Assembly: GCA_032334055.1 (NCBI GenBank)
Contig: JAUOZS010000001.1
Coordinates: forward strand, 1,090,501 to 1,154,500
Origin: Selenomonadales bacterium 4137-cl
GTDB taxonomy: Bacteria > Bacillota > Negativicutes > Sporomusales > UBA7701
Reading direction: 5' to 3'
DNA: 64,000 bases
The position numbers were made by a program, and so were the translations under genes. The notes under the pieces are model-generated. The model was not told the DNA's origin and did not search any database. It saw only the letters and a program-made list of their open reading frames with translations. Shown piece after piece: positions 1 through 7,863 of the stretch (positions are counted from its first letter, which is position 1; each line of letters starts with the position of its first letter).

Positions 1-85
1 GTTCCGGGTTGCCGGCGCCGTAGCCTTCCTGCGCGTTGGCCCTGACGGCCGCGGGGTCTTTTTCCGGGTTGCGGGGTTTTACCAT
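1..85 (-). CDS. small hydrophilic hypothetical protein (partial, 3' end off window)
   Basis: The minus strand has a clear start ATG at 85-83 preceded by a strong ribosome site (AGGAGGTG). It reads 28 codons beginning MVKPRNPEKDPAAVR before the window ends. The peptide is hydrophilic and rich in Pro, Asn and Ala. In style it resembles the tiny genes at 6871-7325. No family is recognised. It is divergent from metF. Confidence 0.55.
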   Translation of the reverse strand, partial: MVKPRNPEKDPAAVRANAQEGYGAGNPE

Positions 86-207
86 TTTGCCACCTCCTCA
101 GTTTTCCTGTTGGCGTTTTTTAGCGTAGAGCGTATTGACAAACTGACGGTCGCGGGTTATTATTCCCCTATTACATATTTATTTACAGTAGGGACGGGGG
201 CTTTACG

Positions 208-1071
208 ATGAAGATTCGCGATTTGTTTACCGGCAAGCCGGTTATTTCGTTCGAGATTTTTCCGCCCAAGCCCGATTTCCCGCTTGATACCGTTTTTGCC
301 ACGCTGGAGGAGCTGAAGGGGCTCAACCCCGCCTATATCAGCGTGACTTACGGGGCGGGGGGATCGAGTTCGGCGCGGTCGATAGAGATCGTCGATAAGG
401 TCAAGAATCATTACGGCATGGAGACGGTGGCGCACCTGACGTGCGTGGGGGCGACGCCGGCGACGATCGACACCGTTCTCGACCGCCTGCAGGCGCTGGG
501 GGTGGAGAATATCCTCGCGCTGCGCGGCGACCCGCCGGCAGGGGATAGCCCGTTCATACCGCCCGCGGACGGCTTTCCGTACGCCAAGGACCTTGTCAGG
601 CATGTGCGGGGGCGCGGTTTTTTCAGCGTGGCGGCCGCGGCTTATCCCGAAGGGCATCTGGAGTGCCGCGATATCGACCAGGATGTGGAGTATCTGCGGC
701 TGAAGGTGGAGCAGGGGGTCGATCTGCTTATTACTCAGCTATTTTTCGACAATGCGACTTTTTACGGTTTCCTGGACAAGATCAGGGGACGGGGGATTGC
801 CTGCCCGGTGATCGCCGGCATCATGCCGGTGCTGAGCGCGTCGCAGATAAAAAGGATAACGTCGCTGTGCGGCTCGGCCATCCCGGCAAAGCTGCAGCGG
901 CTGATGGACAAATACGGCGGCGTGCCGGCCGATATGGAGAAGGCGGGCATCGAGTACGCCTCGGAGCAGATTGTCGACCTCTTAGCGAATAAGGTGGACG
1001 GCATCCATCTATATACGATGAACAAGGCGAAGCAGACAAAGCAGATTATGGAGAATATCGGCAGGAATTAG
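208..1071 (+). CDS. metF: 5,10-methylenetetrahydrofolate reductase
   Basis: This cytoplasmic flavoprotein reduces 5,10-methylene-THF to 5-methyl-THF for methionine synthesis; in acetogens the same enzyme serves the methyl branch of the Wood-Ljungdahl pathway. The 287-residue length is typical. The N-terminal FEIFPPK motif at about residue 15, SVTYGAGGSS at about 45 and LRGDPP at about 111 are hallmark TIM-barrel MetF segments. The ATG follows a purine-rich stretch (GGGACGGGGG). It is a single gene closed by a strong hairpin, and no metV-like zinc partner is adjacent. Confidence 0.93.
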   Translation: MKIRDLFTGKPVISFEIFPPKPDFPLDTVFATLEELKGLNPAYISVTYGAGGSSSARSIEIVDKVKNHYGMETVAHLTCVGATPATIDTVLDRLQALGVENILALRGDPPAGDSPFIPPADGFPYAKDLVRHVRGRGFFSVAAAAYPEGHLECRDIDQDVEYLRLKVEQGVDLLITQLFFDNATFYGFLDKIRGRGIACPVIAGIMPVLSASQIKRITSLCGSAIPAKLQRLMDKYGGVPADMEKAGIEYASEQIVDLLANKVDGIHLYTMNKAKQTKQIMENIGRN

Positions 1072-1073
1072 CG

Positions 1074-1101
1074 AGTGGGGCGGAGGAATCCGCCCCACTT
1101 T
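1074..1101 (+). terminator. intrinsic terminator after metF
   Basis: An 11-bp perfect stem (AGTGGGGCGGA with its complement), a GGAA loop and a short T run lie directly behind the metF stop codon. Confidence 0.8.
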
Positions 1102-1148
1102 AATGTTTGCAGGCCGGTCCGCCGCCCCACACAGATAAGAAAAAGTAT

Positions 1149-1163
1149 GCATATTATGTAAAA
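1149..1163 (+). promoter_or_regulatory. CATATTATG motif upstream of dps
   Basis: GCATATTATGTAAAA lies about 35-50 bp before the dps start. Its core recurs twice, in minus orientation, before the coat-like gene at 34862-35122. CATATTATG fits the CATAnnnT-type -10 of mother-cell sporulation sigma factors (SigE/SigK). That reading is an inference from the recurring motif only. Confidence 0.35.
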
Positions 1164-1197
1164 GAGTATTGTCTGGATTGATGAAAGGAGCGTTATA

Positions 1198-1698
1198 GTG
1201 AAAGAGAACTGTTGCCCCGATGGATACTGCCCCAACGGACTCAAGCCCGAGCAGACGAGGAGAATCGTCGAAGGGCTGAATATTTACCTCGCGAACCTGA
1301 ACATCCTTTATATCAAGCTGCACAATCTTCACTGGAACGTGACGGGTACGGGCTTTTTCCCGCTTCACGCAAAGACGCAGGAGCTTTATGAGGCGGTCGC
1401 GGAAAAGCTGGACGAGGCGGCGGAGAGGATAAGGGCGCTCGGCTGCGTGCCGCTGGCCTCGATGCGGGAGTATCTGGCCGCGGGGACGATATGCGAGCTG
1501 CCCGGCGACGAGTATCCGTCGCCCTTTGTGGCGAAGACAATTATCGAGGATTTTTGCACCATGCTTGAAATGGTGAGGAAGATCGAGGCGGTCGCGAGCG
1601 AAACTTCTGATCAGTGCACTGTCGGACTGCTGGCCGAGGCGATGTGCTTTTTCGAGAAGCAGATGTGGATGATGGGCGCCTATCTGACGAGGTGCTGA
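1198..1698 (+). CDS. dps: Dps-family ferritin-like DNA-protection protein
   Basis: Dps proteins form 12-mers that oxidise and store iron and shield DNA from peroxide. The family signature LHNLHWNVTG at about residues 41-50, followed by FFPLHAKTQELYE and the helix EKLDEAAERIRALG, supplies the His, Asp and Glu of the inter-subunit ferroxidase centre. At 166 residues it is normal length. An N-terminal CCPDGYC extension is unusual. The GTG start at 1198 is set by an AAAGGAG ribosome site 10 bp upstream. It is monocistronic, ending in a hairpin at 1746-1784. Confidence 0.9.
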   Translation: MKENCCPDGYCPNGLKPEQTRRIVEGLNIYLANLNILYIKLHNLHWNVTGTGFFPLHAKTQELYEAVAEKLDEAAERIRALGCVPLASMREYLAAGTICELPGDEYPSPFVAKTIIEDFCTMLEMVRKIEAVASETSDQCTVGLLAEAMCFFEKQMWMMGAYLTRC

Positions 1699-1745
1699 CG
1701 CTTTTCCGGCAGACGGTCAGCATCTTATAAATAGAAATTATTGTC

Positions 1746-1784
1746 GAAACTCCTGCCCGAATCGTAGAATCTGGCAGGAGTTTC
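1746..1784 (+). terminator. hairpin after dps
   Basis: A perfect 12-bp inverted repeat (GAAACTCCTGCC with its complement) separated by 15 nt. No T tract follows, so termination strength is uncertain. It marks the left edge of the AT-rich island. Confidence 0.5.
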
Positions 1785-1862
1785 GTAGCTTCTCTGGGAA
1801 CTATACAAATAGTTTCTCCTAGATTGTGAACTGGATTACGACATTCGCTAAAGAGGTGTAGC

Positions 1863-3074
1863 ATGGCGAATTACTTACAACTTAGTAAAGAATTACAAGA
1901 AAAAATTAAAAATGACATTGCAGAGGATAATAAACCTAAGATCGCTTTTGAAAACAGTAAAGCCATTAGGAGAGATAATAAAAAAGATTTTAATACTATA
2001 TGGCGCCCTTCATTCACGAGAGATATAGATAAAATAATGCATAGTGCATTCTATAATAGATATGCTGATAAGACGCAGGTGTTTTCATTTTATAAAAATG
2101 ACGATATAACACGTAGAGCGTTGCACGTTCAGTTGGTTTCTAGGATAGCAAGAAATATTGGACAAGTATTAGGTCTTAACTTAGATTTAATTGAAGCAAT
2201 TGCTCTTGGTCATGATCTTGGACACACACCTTTCGGACACGCGGGCGAAGACTTTCTTAAGGAATTGTACCTTAATAATACAGGGCGATATTTTAACCAT
2301 AATGTGCATAGCGTACGAGTACTTGATGGGATTTTCCCATATAATATTAGTCTTCAAACCCTAGATGGTATTCTTTGTCATAATGGTGAATTTGAATTGA
2401 AAGAGTATCGTCCTAGCGGATTAAACGATTTTCAATCCTTTGATGCGATGTTGGAACAAGCATATTTTGATGAAACATCAATCAAAAAGATGATACCGGC
2501 GACATTAGAAGGTTGCGTTGTGCGCGTTTGCGATATGATTGCATATATAGGTAAGGATAGACAGGATGCTTTTAGAGCTAAACTTATTTCCTCAGATGCC
2601 ATATTTAATCAAGGTTCGTTAGGAAAACGCAATGCAGAAATTATTAATAATCTGGTCGTAAATATTATTGAAAATAGTTATGGAAAAGATTACATAAAAT
2701 TAGATGAAGAATATTATACTCAGCTTAAATTGTCTAAGAACCAGAATTATGAGGTCATATACAAAAATCCAGAGGTCAGAGAAAAATATAACAAAAGCAT
2801 TAGACCCATGTTTGAGCAGATTTACCAAAAATTATTTTCCGATTTAAAGAACAATTGGAAAAAATCCGTTGTTTTTAAACATCATATTGGGTTTGTGGAT
2901 AACATAAGAAAAGGTTTAAATTATAAAGCGCCATATCAAGAAGAAGAGCCAAACCAGATAGTGGTTGATTATATAGCAAGTATGACAGACGACTATTTTA
3001 TTGACTTATATGATTACTTATTTCCGGAAGGCCAATATAAAGTTGATTACGTGTCTTATTTTAATGATCTCTAA
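1863..3074 (+). CDS. dGTPase-like HD-domain deoxynucleotide triphosphohydrolase
   Basis: Members cleave dNTPs to nucleoside plus triphosphate. The HD metal site is visible: LHVQLVSRIARNIG carries the first His (about residue 81), GHDLGHTPFGHAGE carries the HD pair (about 115-128), and DMIAYIGKD supplies the late Asp. Its 403 residues are in the range of bacterial dGTPases. The gene is far more AT-rich than metF, dps or sbcCD, which suggests transfer. The ATG follows GAGGTG. The PIN-like gene starts 33 bp downstream, so the two probably form one operon. Some dGTPases deplete dNTPs to block phage; that role is only inferred here. Confidence 0.85.
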   Translation: MANYLQLSKELQEKIKNDIAEDNKPKIAFENSKAIRRDNKKDFNTIWRPSFTRDIDKIMHSAFYNRYADKTQVFSFYKNDDITRRALHVQLVSRIARNIGQVLGLNLDLIEAIALGHDLGHTPFGHAGEDFLKELYLNNTGRYFNHNVHSVRVLDGIFPYNISLQTLDGILCHNGEFELKEYRPSGLNDFQSFDAMLEQAYFDETSIKKMIPATLEGCVVRVCDMIAYIGKDRQDAFRAKLISSDAIFNQGSLGKRNAEIINNLVVNIIENSYGKDYIKLDEEYYTQLKLSKNQNYEVIYKNPEVREKYNKSIRPMFEQIYQKLFSDLKNNWKKSVVFKHHIGFVDNIRKGLNYKAPYQEEEPNQIVVDYIASMTDDYFIDLYDYLFPEGQYKVDYVSYFNDL

Positions 3075-3107
3075 GTTGATAACATAACTAGAAAAGGAGC
3101 CGCTGTT

Positions 3108-4286
3108 ATGCGAAGTTGTTTCCCGGGTTATTTACCAAAAAGCGAGAAAGATTTTGACTTATTATGGGAGAACGGTATCTTTGTGTTCGATACTAATATC
3201 TTATTGAATATGTATAGATATAGTCGAGAAACTCAAAATGTCTTTTTTACAATATTAGATAGGATCAAAGAGAGAGTATGGCTGCCCCATCAAGTTGTAA
3301 AGGAGTTTTTTAAAAATCGCATTAAGGTTATTACGGATCAAGATAAACTATATAAAACTATTATTGATGAGATGAAGTTTGATGCGATAAAGAATCAGCT
3401 AAACCAATATAAGGATAGGCATGTTGCAATAAAAATATCTAATATATTAGAGATAATTGAAAAAACTGAGAAAGATATAAAGCGTGAATTGAACAAATCA
3501 AAGAATGAAGATATAGACTATTTGAAGAACGATGTTGTGCTGGAAAAATTACTTATATTTTTTGATGGAAGGGTCGGGAAGCCTTATAATGATGAGTCGT
3601 TGAATGGCTTATACAAAGAAGCTCAAAATAGATATAAGCATAAAATTCCACCGGGGTATAAAGATGAAGCAAAGGAAGAACCTGAAAAGTATAATGATTT
3701 TATAATTTGGTCTCAGATTATTGAATATGCAAAAGGAAATCATACAAACATAATATTAGTTACAGATGATAATAAAGAGGATTGGTGGCAGCCAAAATAT
3801 GAGGGAAAAACTATAGGCCCCAGATTAGAACTATTGGACGAAGTTTATAAAAAAGCGGGAATGCATTGTCATATTTATAATACTAGAACATTTTTGGATG
3901 TCGCAAAGACAAAGTTTGTAGCCATTCTTGAAGGAACCTTGGTAGATACTGCGATAGGCGAAGTTGAGTCAGTTAATAAGAACTCCATTGCTGAATCTTC
4001 AATTAAAGACTTAAACGCTTTAGGGTATTCTTTAGAGGATATGCGGAAAATAATTAATGAGCTTCTGCGAAGTGGTAGTGGAAGTTTTAGCACAATGGAT
4101 GTTGTGGAAAAGTTAACTGGCAAATATCATGTTGGTGACCCTATCAATCGAACTATTGGAGTAATATTAAGCGAATTACAAGAAGATATATTTTCTATTG
4201 TTCCAGATGGAAGAATCAGTTGTCTGGATAATAGAGGTAGAAATACTACATCGGCTTGTTGGAAACGGCCAGACAATAAAGAATGA
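3108..4286 (+). CDS. PIN-like (PIN_8 type) nuclease domain protein
   Basis: The N-terminal FVFDTNILLNMYRYS (about residues 25-39) and the later ILVTDDNKEDWW (about 215-226) are the acidic motifs of a PIN-like fold of the PIN_8/DUF4935 type, which predicts metal-dependent RNase or DNase activity. Residues about 90-190 are helical and Lys/Glu-rich. The C-terminal 110 residues look like a separate small, possibly winged-helix, domain. The ATG is set by AAGGAG 8 bp upstream. It is AT-rich like the dGTPase-like gene before it and ends in its own terminator. The substrate is unknown. Confidence 0.75.
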   Translation: MRSCFPGYLPKSEKDFDLLWENGIFVFDTNILLNMYRYSRETQNVFFTILDRIKERVWLPHQVVKEFFKNRIKVITDQDKLYKTIIDEMKFDAIKNQLNQYKDRHVAIKISNILEIIEKTEKDIKRELNKSKNEDIDYLKNDVVLEKLLIFFDGRVGKPYNDESLNGLYKEAQNRYKHKIPPGYKDEAKEEPEKYNDFIIWSQIIEYAKGNHTNIILVTDDNKEDWWQPKYEGKTIGPRLELLDEVYKKAGMHCHIYNTRTFLDVAKTKFVAILEGTLVDTAIGEVESVNKNSIAESSIKDLNALGYSLEDMRKIINELLRSGSGSFSTMDVVEKLTGKYHVGDPINRTIGVILSELQEDIFSIVPDGRISCLDNRGRNTTSACWKRPDNKE

Positions 4287-4291
4287 GTTGT

Positions 4292-4327
4292 AAACCTATA
4301 CAGTGAATATATCTGTACAGGTTTTTT
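4292..4327 (+). terminator. intrinsic terminator of the dGTPase-PIN island
   Basis: A 12-bp stem (AAACCTATACAG, one A-C mismatch) with a run of six T closes the AT-rich pair. Confidence 0.8.
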
Positions 4328-4429
4328 CATAATATAAGCATAGCCTTTTATAATGCTCCCCTACGTCAAGGAGAATGGAGAAAACTAAGTTATGCTCCCT
4401 TCGAGTCTGTAAAATAAATTAATTTCTGA

Positions 4430-4524
4430 TTCGGCAAAAAAGCCGCCCTGCGGAGGTTTCTTGACGATATCAATCATATCACGCTTTTTTGTCAAACAGT
4501 CCACCAAAAGTCCACTTTTCGTCT
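4430..4524 (-). promoter_or_regulatory. orphan copy of the effector-cassette promoter element (R0)
   Basis: Read on the minus strand this contains GTGGACTTTTGGTGGACTG, the extended -10 TGATATGAT and a degenerate GC hairpin with T tract. This is the same order as the elements at 40491, 45966, 49222 and 51794. It points towards the end of the PIN gene, and no reading frame on that strand follows it. It therefore looks like the remnant of a lost cassette, possibly displaced by the dGTPase-PIN island (inference). Confidence 0.7.
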
Positions 4525-4818
4525 AGGTGGTGTTTATGTGAAAAAATATTTTCGAAGGAGCAACATAGGCGGCGGAGAATGCAGGCTTACTGCGCCGTTG
4601 CGGAGGTCGTTACCGCGCCGTTGGGCTCGAAGGCCGGGAACACGAACGTACGCCCGGCCATGGACGGCCGGGCGAGGAGCCATCAGTCACGGAGACTGTT
4701 GGCGACGGTACGGCTGTGTCGGCCCGAGCCTTACGGCGCGTTCGGCCGGAGCTTCGGCGCAAAGCCTGCGCTCTCCGCTAGCAAGGTAAGGCACGGTGGC
4801 GTATGGTGGACCAAATAA
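4525..4818. other. intergenic stretch without a recognised gene
   Basis: About 290 bp of GC-rich sequence. A hairpin with a CCGGCCATGGACGGCCGG core lies near 4655-4672, and ACACGAACGTACGC near 4641 also occurs inside the palindromic repeat at 56784. The small open frames lack ribosome sites and family resemblance. It may be a decayed repeat. Confidence 0.3.
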
Positions 4819-4845
4819 AAAATCCCGGACAAAGTCCGGGATTTT
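4819..4845 (-). terminator. intrinsic terminator after the 4891-5496 gene
   Basis: A 12-bp perfect stem AAAATCCCGGAC / GTCCGGGATTTT with a 3-nt loop. Read on the minus strand it ends in a T run. It lies 46 bp behind the stop codon. Confidence 0.8.
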
Positions 4846-4890
4846 ACTGCGATAGCTCATTTTTTGTCCTGCCGCTCGGAAAATATCTTG

Positions 4891-5496
4891 CTAGAGACGG
4901 CTTTCACCGTAGTACCAATAATCCTGCAACTTTATCCGTTTGCCAAATAGGTGGCCGCAGTCGTATTCCCCGAAAACGTTGTCCGAGACGTACGCAAAGC
5001 CCGCAGACATCAAGATGCCGCGGTGAGAATAGAAAAACACGGTAACACGATCAGGTACTTTGAAAACAGCGATTTCGCCGCCGGCGGACAAGTAAGAAAG
5101 CCTGTCCGGCAAAACAACTTTTCCTCGCAGATCGGTGTCTGCCAGTTCACCTGCACGCACCATCGCGACCACCTGTTCCCGGGCGACGAGATTTACGCGA
5201 AAATTCGCCTCCCTGACGAATTCACTCATCGGAGCCAACCACGCAACCGCAAAAGCCGTAGCTAATATAATCGCCGGCGCGGCAGCCATGAGCCGCTTTT
5301 CCCGAAGTTTATCCGCAAAATAGTAAACTGCCCAAAGAGCCGCCGCCCCAAAAGCCGCCCAGATTACAATCCTGACAACCGATACGGATATTGGGCCAAG
5401 CACCTCGATCATATGCCACTCCAGCACCTTGGCGCTGATTAGCACGCCACCCATTATCAGCGCCGTGCCAAACACTTGATGTCCTTTTTTCTGCAT
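4891..5496 (-). CDS. membrane protein with three predicted helices and an exported C-terminal domain
   Basis: The product (201 aa) has hydrophobic segments at about residues 8-30, 38-60 and 70-88, followed by a 110-residue soluble domain (AREQVVAMVRAGELADTD) probably outside the membrane. The ATG follows GGGAGAGG by 4 bp. No family is recognised. The gene lies between the candidate RNA at 5652-5840 and its own terminator at 4819. A link to the wall-effector system is possible but unsupported. Confidence 0.7.
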   Translation of the reverse strand: MQKKGHQVFGTALIMGGVLISAKVLEWHMIEVLGPISVSVVRIVIWAAFGAAALWAVYYFADKLREKRLMAAAPAIILATAFAVAWLAPMSEFVREANFRVNLVAREQVVAMVRAGELADTDLRGKVVLPDRLSYLSAGGEIAVFKVPDRVTVFFYSHRGILMSAGFAYVSDNVFGEYDCGHLFGKRIKLQDYWYYGESRL

Positions 5497-5651
5497 ACTA
5501 CCTCTCCCGAGGGTTTCCCTACTTCGTGAATATCACATCTGTCGAATATTTCGTCATGGGAATATCAATTTCCTTTATTATCCATTGAGCTCGGTGCAAG
5601 GCAAAACTCCATTGTTACCCGTAGGTTTTTCAGAAATGTTTCATTTAAGAA

Positions 5652-5840
5652 TAAAAAAACCGCCTTTGGCGGTCTTATTTAAGACGGGGAATGCATAGGC
5701 GAGCGTTCCGGCATTGGGTGCAGCCCACTTCAAGCGGAAACGTCGGCCTTGCTAGCAGGGCAACAGCGAACCGAAAGTTCACTTTCGCGTGACCCAAACA
5801 ATCCAGGCGATTTTTCGCAAGCTCATGCATGCCACCCCCG
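5652..5840 (-). ncRNA. candidate structured RNA with intrinsic terminator
   Basis: On the minus strand the two ends pair: GGGG / CCCC, ATGCAT / ATGCAT and GAGC / GCTC, with bulges. Further inside, TTGGGT pairs with ACCCAA. Local hairpins form at GCGA-AAAA-TCGC, CGAAAG-TGAA-CTTTCG and GCC-(10 nt)-GGC. An intrinsic terminator (GACCGCC AAA GGCGGTT plus T7) follows at 5652-5677. The rod-like fold recalls 6S RNA, but no conserved family signature was identified. It starts about 37 bp after a stop codon, so it could be a processed 3' UTR. Confidence 0.4.
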
Positions 5841-5876
5841 GAATTTGAATTGTTAATGGGCAGCCATTAATGAATT

Positions 5877-6677
5877 TTATTTGGCGGATGACGATCGTTC
5901 CGACGCGAATTCCTCGATCAGCTCGGGCAGGAGTACGAAGCCTTGCGGGAAGCGCAATACTTGGCCGTCCTTGGCCGTCACCTTCACCTGGAAGATTCCT
6001 CGCTCTATTGCGGCGACGTCGCCGAACTTCAGGCGGTGTTCAACTAGGTTTTCACCCTTTAGTATAATAGTGCCGCCTAAGACTGACATTTCAACTTCGC
6101 GAAAAACGTTCAGGAATTTAAAGAATAACCAATAACATACTCCCGCCGCCATGGCGGCAAGACTTACATTTTGCAGGCCACACAGATAACCGAGAAAAAC
6201 AACCGCGGTCGAGAGGTTAACAACGAAAAAGTCAAGATTACCTCTATATAAGCAATATTTTCCCCGTGGCGCATAATTAATTTTTAGAGATTGTCCAGCT
6301 TCTCCAGGGGTTACGGTAATCATCTTGCCGTCAACCGCCCATTGGTTTAGAGTTGTTCCGGCGAGTTCGGCAAGTTCGCGGTCAGCTATTTTGCGTTGCT
6401 TTTCGCCAGTTGCCGTGGTGATTATCACGGGATCATAATCATTATCTCGATCGATACGGATAACGGACTCAAAGGGTATGAAAGACCCGTCGTCTTCCTC
6501 CAGACCGACCGTACTCACCGTGACCTTGTTAACTTTGCGCAGATACCATCCGAGAATGAACAACAGTGCTGCGATAAAAACAAGACTGCGAATCCAATCC
6601 CCTTGTTTGATTCCCGTGATAACAAGCACGATTGAAGGGAATACCCATAGCCGAGGGTGTCCCCGCACTTCGATCAT
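5877..6677 (-). CDS. membrane protein of unknown function
   Basis: The first in-frame start (6860) lies in the hairpin leader of the R0b element. The real start is more likely ATG at 6677, or GTG at 6668 with CGGGAG 9 bp upstream. The product of about 266 residues has hydrophobic pairs near residues 10-45 (FPSIVLVITGIKQGDWIRS) and again near the middle (VVFLGYLCGLQNVSLAAMAAG), with soluble domains after each pair. The last domain (EVEMSVLGGTIILKGENLVE) looks PH-like. It is the only gene here driven by an R-type element that lacks the constant N-terminal effector region. Confidence 0.65.
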   Translation of the reverse strand: MIEVRGHPRLWVFPSIVLVITGIKQGDWIRSLVFIAALLFILGWYLRKVNKVTVSTVGLEEDDGSFIPFESVIRIDRDNDYDPVIITTATGEKQRKIADRELAELAGTTLNQWAVDGKMITVTPGEAGQSLKINYAPRGKYCLYRGNLDFFVVNLSTAVVFLGYLCGLQNVSLAAMAAGVCYWLFFKFLNVFREVEMSVLGGTIILKGENLVEHRLKFGDVAAIERGIFQVKVTAKDGQVLRFPQGFVLLPELIEEFASERSSSAK

Positions 6678-6806
6678 CTCCCGAAAGTTGATTCCTACCG
6701 AACGTCTATTCGGCGAATGGCCGTTATTTTCCTTTTTTGCATAATAGTAGTATGGGGAGCTTGGCGGACTTAGCGGCGAAGTTCCGGGAAATAAAGGCAT
6801 AAAAAT

Positions 6807-6850
6807 AAGAAGGCCGCCTTTGGCGGTCTTCTTGACGATATCAAATGTCG
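6807..6850 (-). promoter_or_regulatory. partial R-type leader element (R0b)
   Basis: On the minus strand the segment reads GATATCGTC followed by a perfect 12-bp hairpin (AAGAAGACCGCC / GGCGGCCTTCTT, with one G-T pair) and a T-rich tail. It matches the 3' half of the cassette promoter element, but the GGAC iterons are missing. It precedes the membrane gene at 5877-6677. Confidence 0.6.
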
Positions 6851-6870
6851 GGGACGCCATTTAGCAACCG

Positions 6871-6978
6871 TTATTTCGTCCTTTGCCCGATTTTCCTGTT
6901 CCCGGCGTTTTTTACCAGGGTCGAGGCGCGGCTGGATTCCTGGCCGTCTTTGTCGTGCTGTTCGCCGCTGTTTTTCAT
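6871..6978 (-). CDS. tiny hydrophilic protein, 35 aa
   Basis: ATG at 6978 is preceded by GAGGGATAACGAC. The frame encodes a highly charged 35-residue peptide (starts MKNSGEQHDKDGQE). It begins 4 bp after the stop of the next gene upstream, so the two are probably co-transcribed. No family is recognised. The ribosome site and spacing are the main support. Confidence 0.45.
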   Translation of the reverse strand: MKNSGEQHDKDGQESSRASTLVKNAGNRKIGQRTK

Positions 6979-6982
6979 GTCG

Positions 6983-7162
6983 TTATCCCTCGTCGCTTTC
7001 GGTGGTATTTTCCTTGGGCACGGCGGTCACTTTTTCGGTGGGCGGGAAGACGGCGGTTGCCTTGGGATTTGACAGCAGGTCGGCCTGCTTGCCGCCCCAG
7101 GGGGCGTGCTGCGGCTGTTTGCCGTCGCGGCGGTGCTTGTCGGTGATGTTGACGTCGACCAT
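6983..7162 (-). CDS. small hydrophilic protein, 59 aa
   Basis: The GTG at 7171 overlaps the ribosome site GGAGGTG, so ATG at 7162 is the likely start. The peptide (MVDVNITDKHRRDGKQPQH...) is polar with several Pro and Thr and has no hydrophobic segment. It lies between two other tiny genes on the same strand. Small polar proteins like this are common in spore-formers, but no specific family is recognised. Confidence 0.5.
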   Translation of the reverse strand: MVDVNITDKHRRDGKQPQHAPWGGKQADLLSNPKATAVFPPTEKVTAVPKENTTESDEG

Positions 7163-7193
7163 TGCGTTCACCTCCGGTGGTATTTGAGCGGGA

Positions 7194-7325
7194 TTATGGT
7201 TCTGTTCTGTTGACGAAGTCTACGCTGGGATACAGGGTCGGGGTGGAGTTTTGTGTTTTGCGGTTGGTGGTCGTGACGGCCAGCGGGTCGTCCTGGGCTG
7301 GGGTGGCCGGATTTTTGTCGTCCAT
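7194..7325 (-). CDS. small hydrophilic protein, 43 aa
   Basis: ATG at 7325 has a good ribosome site (GGGAGG, 6 bp). The peptide begins MDDKNPATPAQDDPLAV and is rich in Thr, Pro and Asn. It is the first of three tiny genes in a row on the minus strand. Function unknown. Confidence 0.5.
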   Translation of the reverse strand: MDDKNPATPAQDDPLAVTTTNRKTQNSTPTLYPSVDFVNRTEP

Positions 7326-7408
7326 TGTCGTTCCTCCCGGCGATGTTGTGCGGAGGCGGTTCGGCCGCCTTCCGGTGTTAGTTTCCCCAGAATGCGGCGA
7401 GACATGAA

Positions 7409-7437
7409 AAAAACCGGCGCGCTTTGCGCCGGTTTTT
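7409..7437 (-). terminator. intrinsic terminator
   Basis: A 12-bp stem AAAAACCGGCGC / GCGCCGGTTTTT with a 5-nt loop. On the minus strand it ends in a run of T and lies just behind the stop of the 7442-7699 gene. Confidence 0.8.
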
Positions 7438-7441
7438 GCTA

Positions 7442-7699
7442 TTATGGGCGGCCTTTGAACATGCTTATGACGTATTGCGCGGCGAAGGTGAAGCCATACA
7501 GGAAGGCGAGCATGAGGACGGCGGGGAGAAGGCCTTCGCGCAGGAGGACGGGGAGGGCGCCGAGGGCGTAGCCGATGACGCGGAAGGCGTTGGCGTGGCG
7601 CTCGGTTTTGCAGATGGGGGTGAGGGCGGCGAGGTGGAAGAGGGCGCCGTAGATGAAGTAACGCCACCAGTAGTCGGAGGAGGGGATGAATTCCAGCAT
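7442..7699 (-). CDS. small integral membrane protein, 85 aa
   Basis: It has a strong ribosome site (AAAGGAGG) before the ATG. There are three hydrophobic stretches: YFIYGALFHLAALTPI, VIGYALGALPVLL and LLPAVLMLAFLYGFTFAAQYV. No catalytic motif and no known family. It has its own terminator at 7409-7437. Confidence 0.65.
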   Translation of the reverse strand: MLEFIPSSDYWWRYFIYGALFHLAALTPICKTERHANAFRVIGYALGALPVLLREGLLPAVLMLAFLYGFTFAAQYVISMFKGRP

Positions 7700-7863
7700 G
7701 GGGAGCCTCCTTTGGTCGGAGATGACACAATAATTGTACTATGGGTGCGGCGGGACGGGCAAGGGGACAAATGGCGGGAGGGGGACAAGGAAGAAGGCGG
7801 GGCGGGGGCGAAATAAGCGGCTAGGAACGGAAACCTGGATAGTTGAAATTGGAGGAAGAATTT

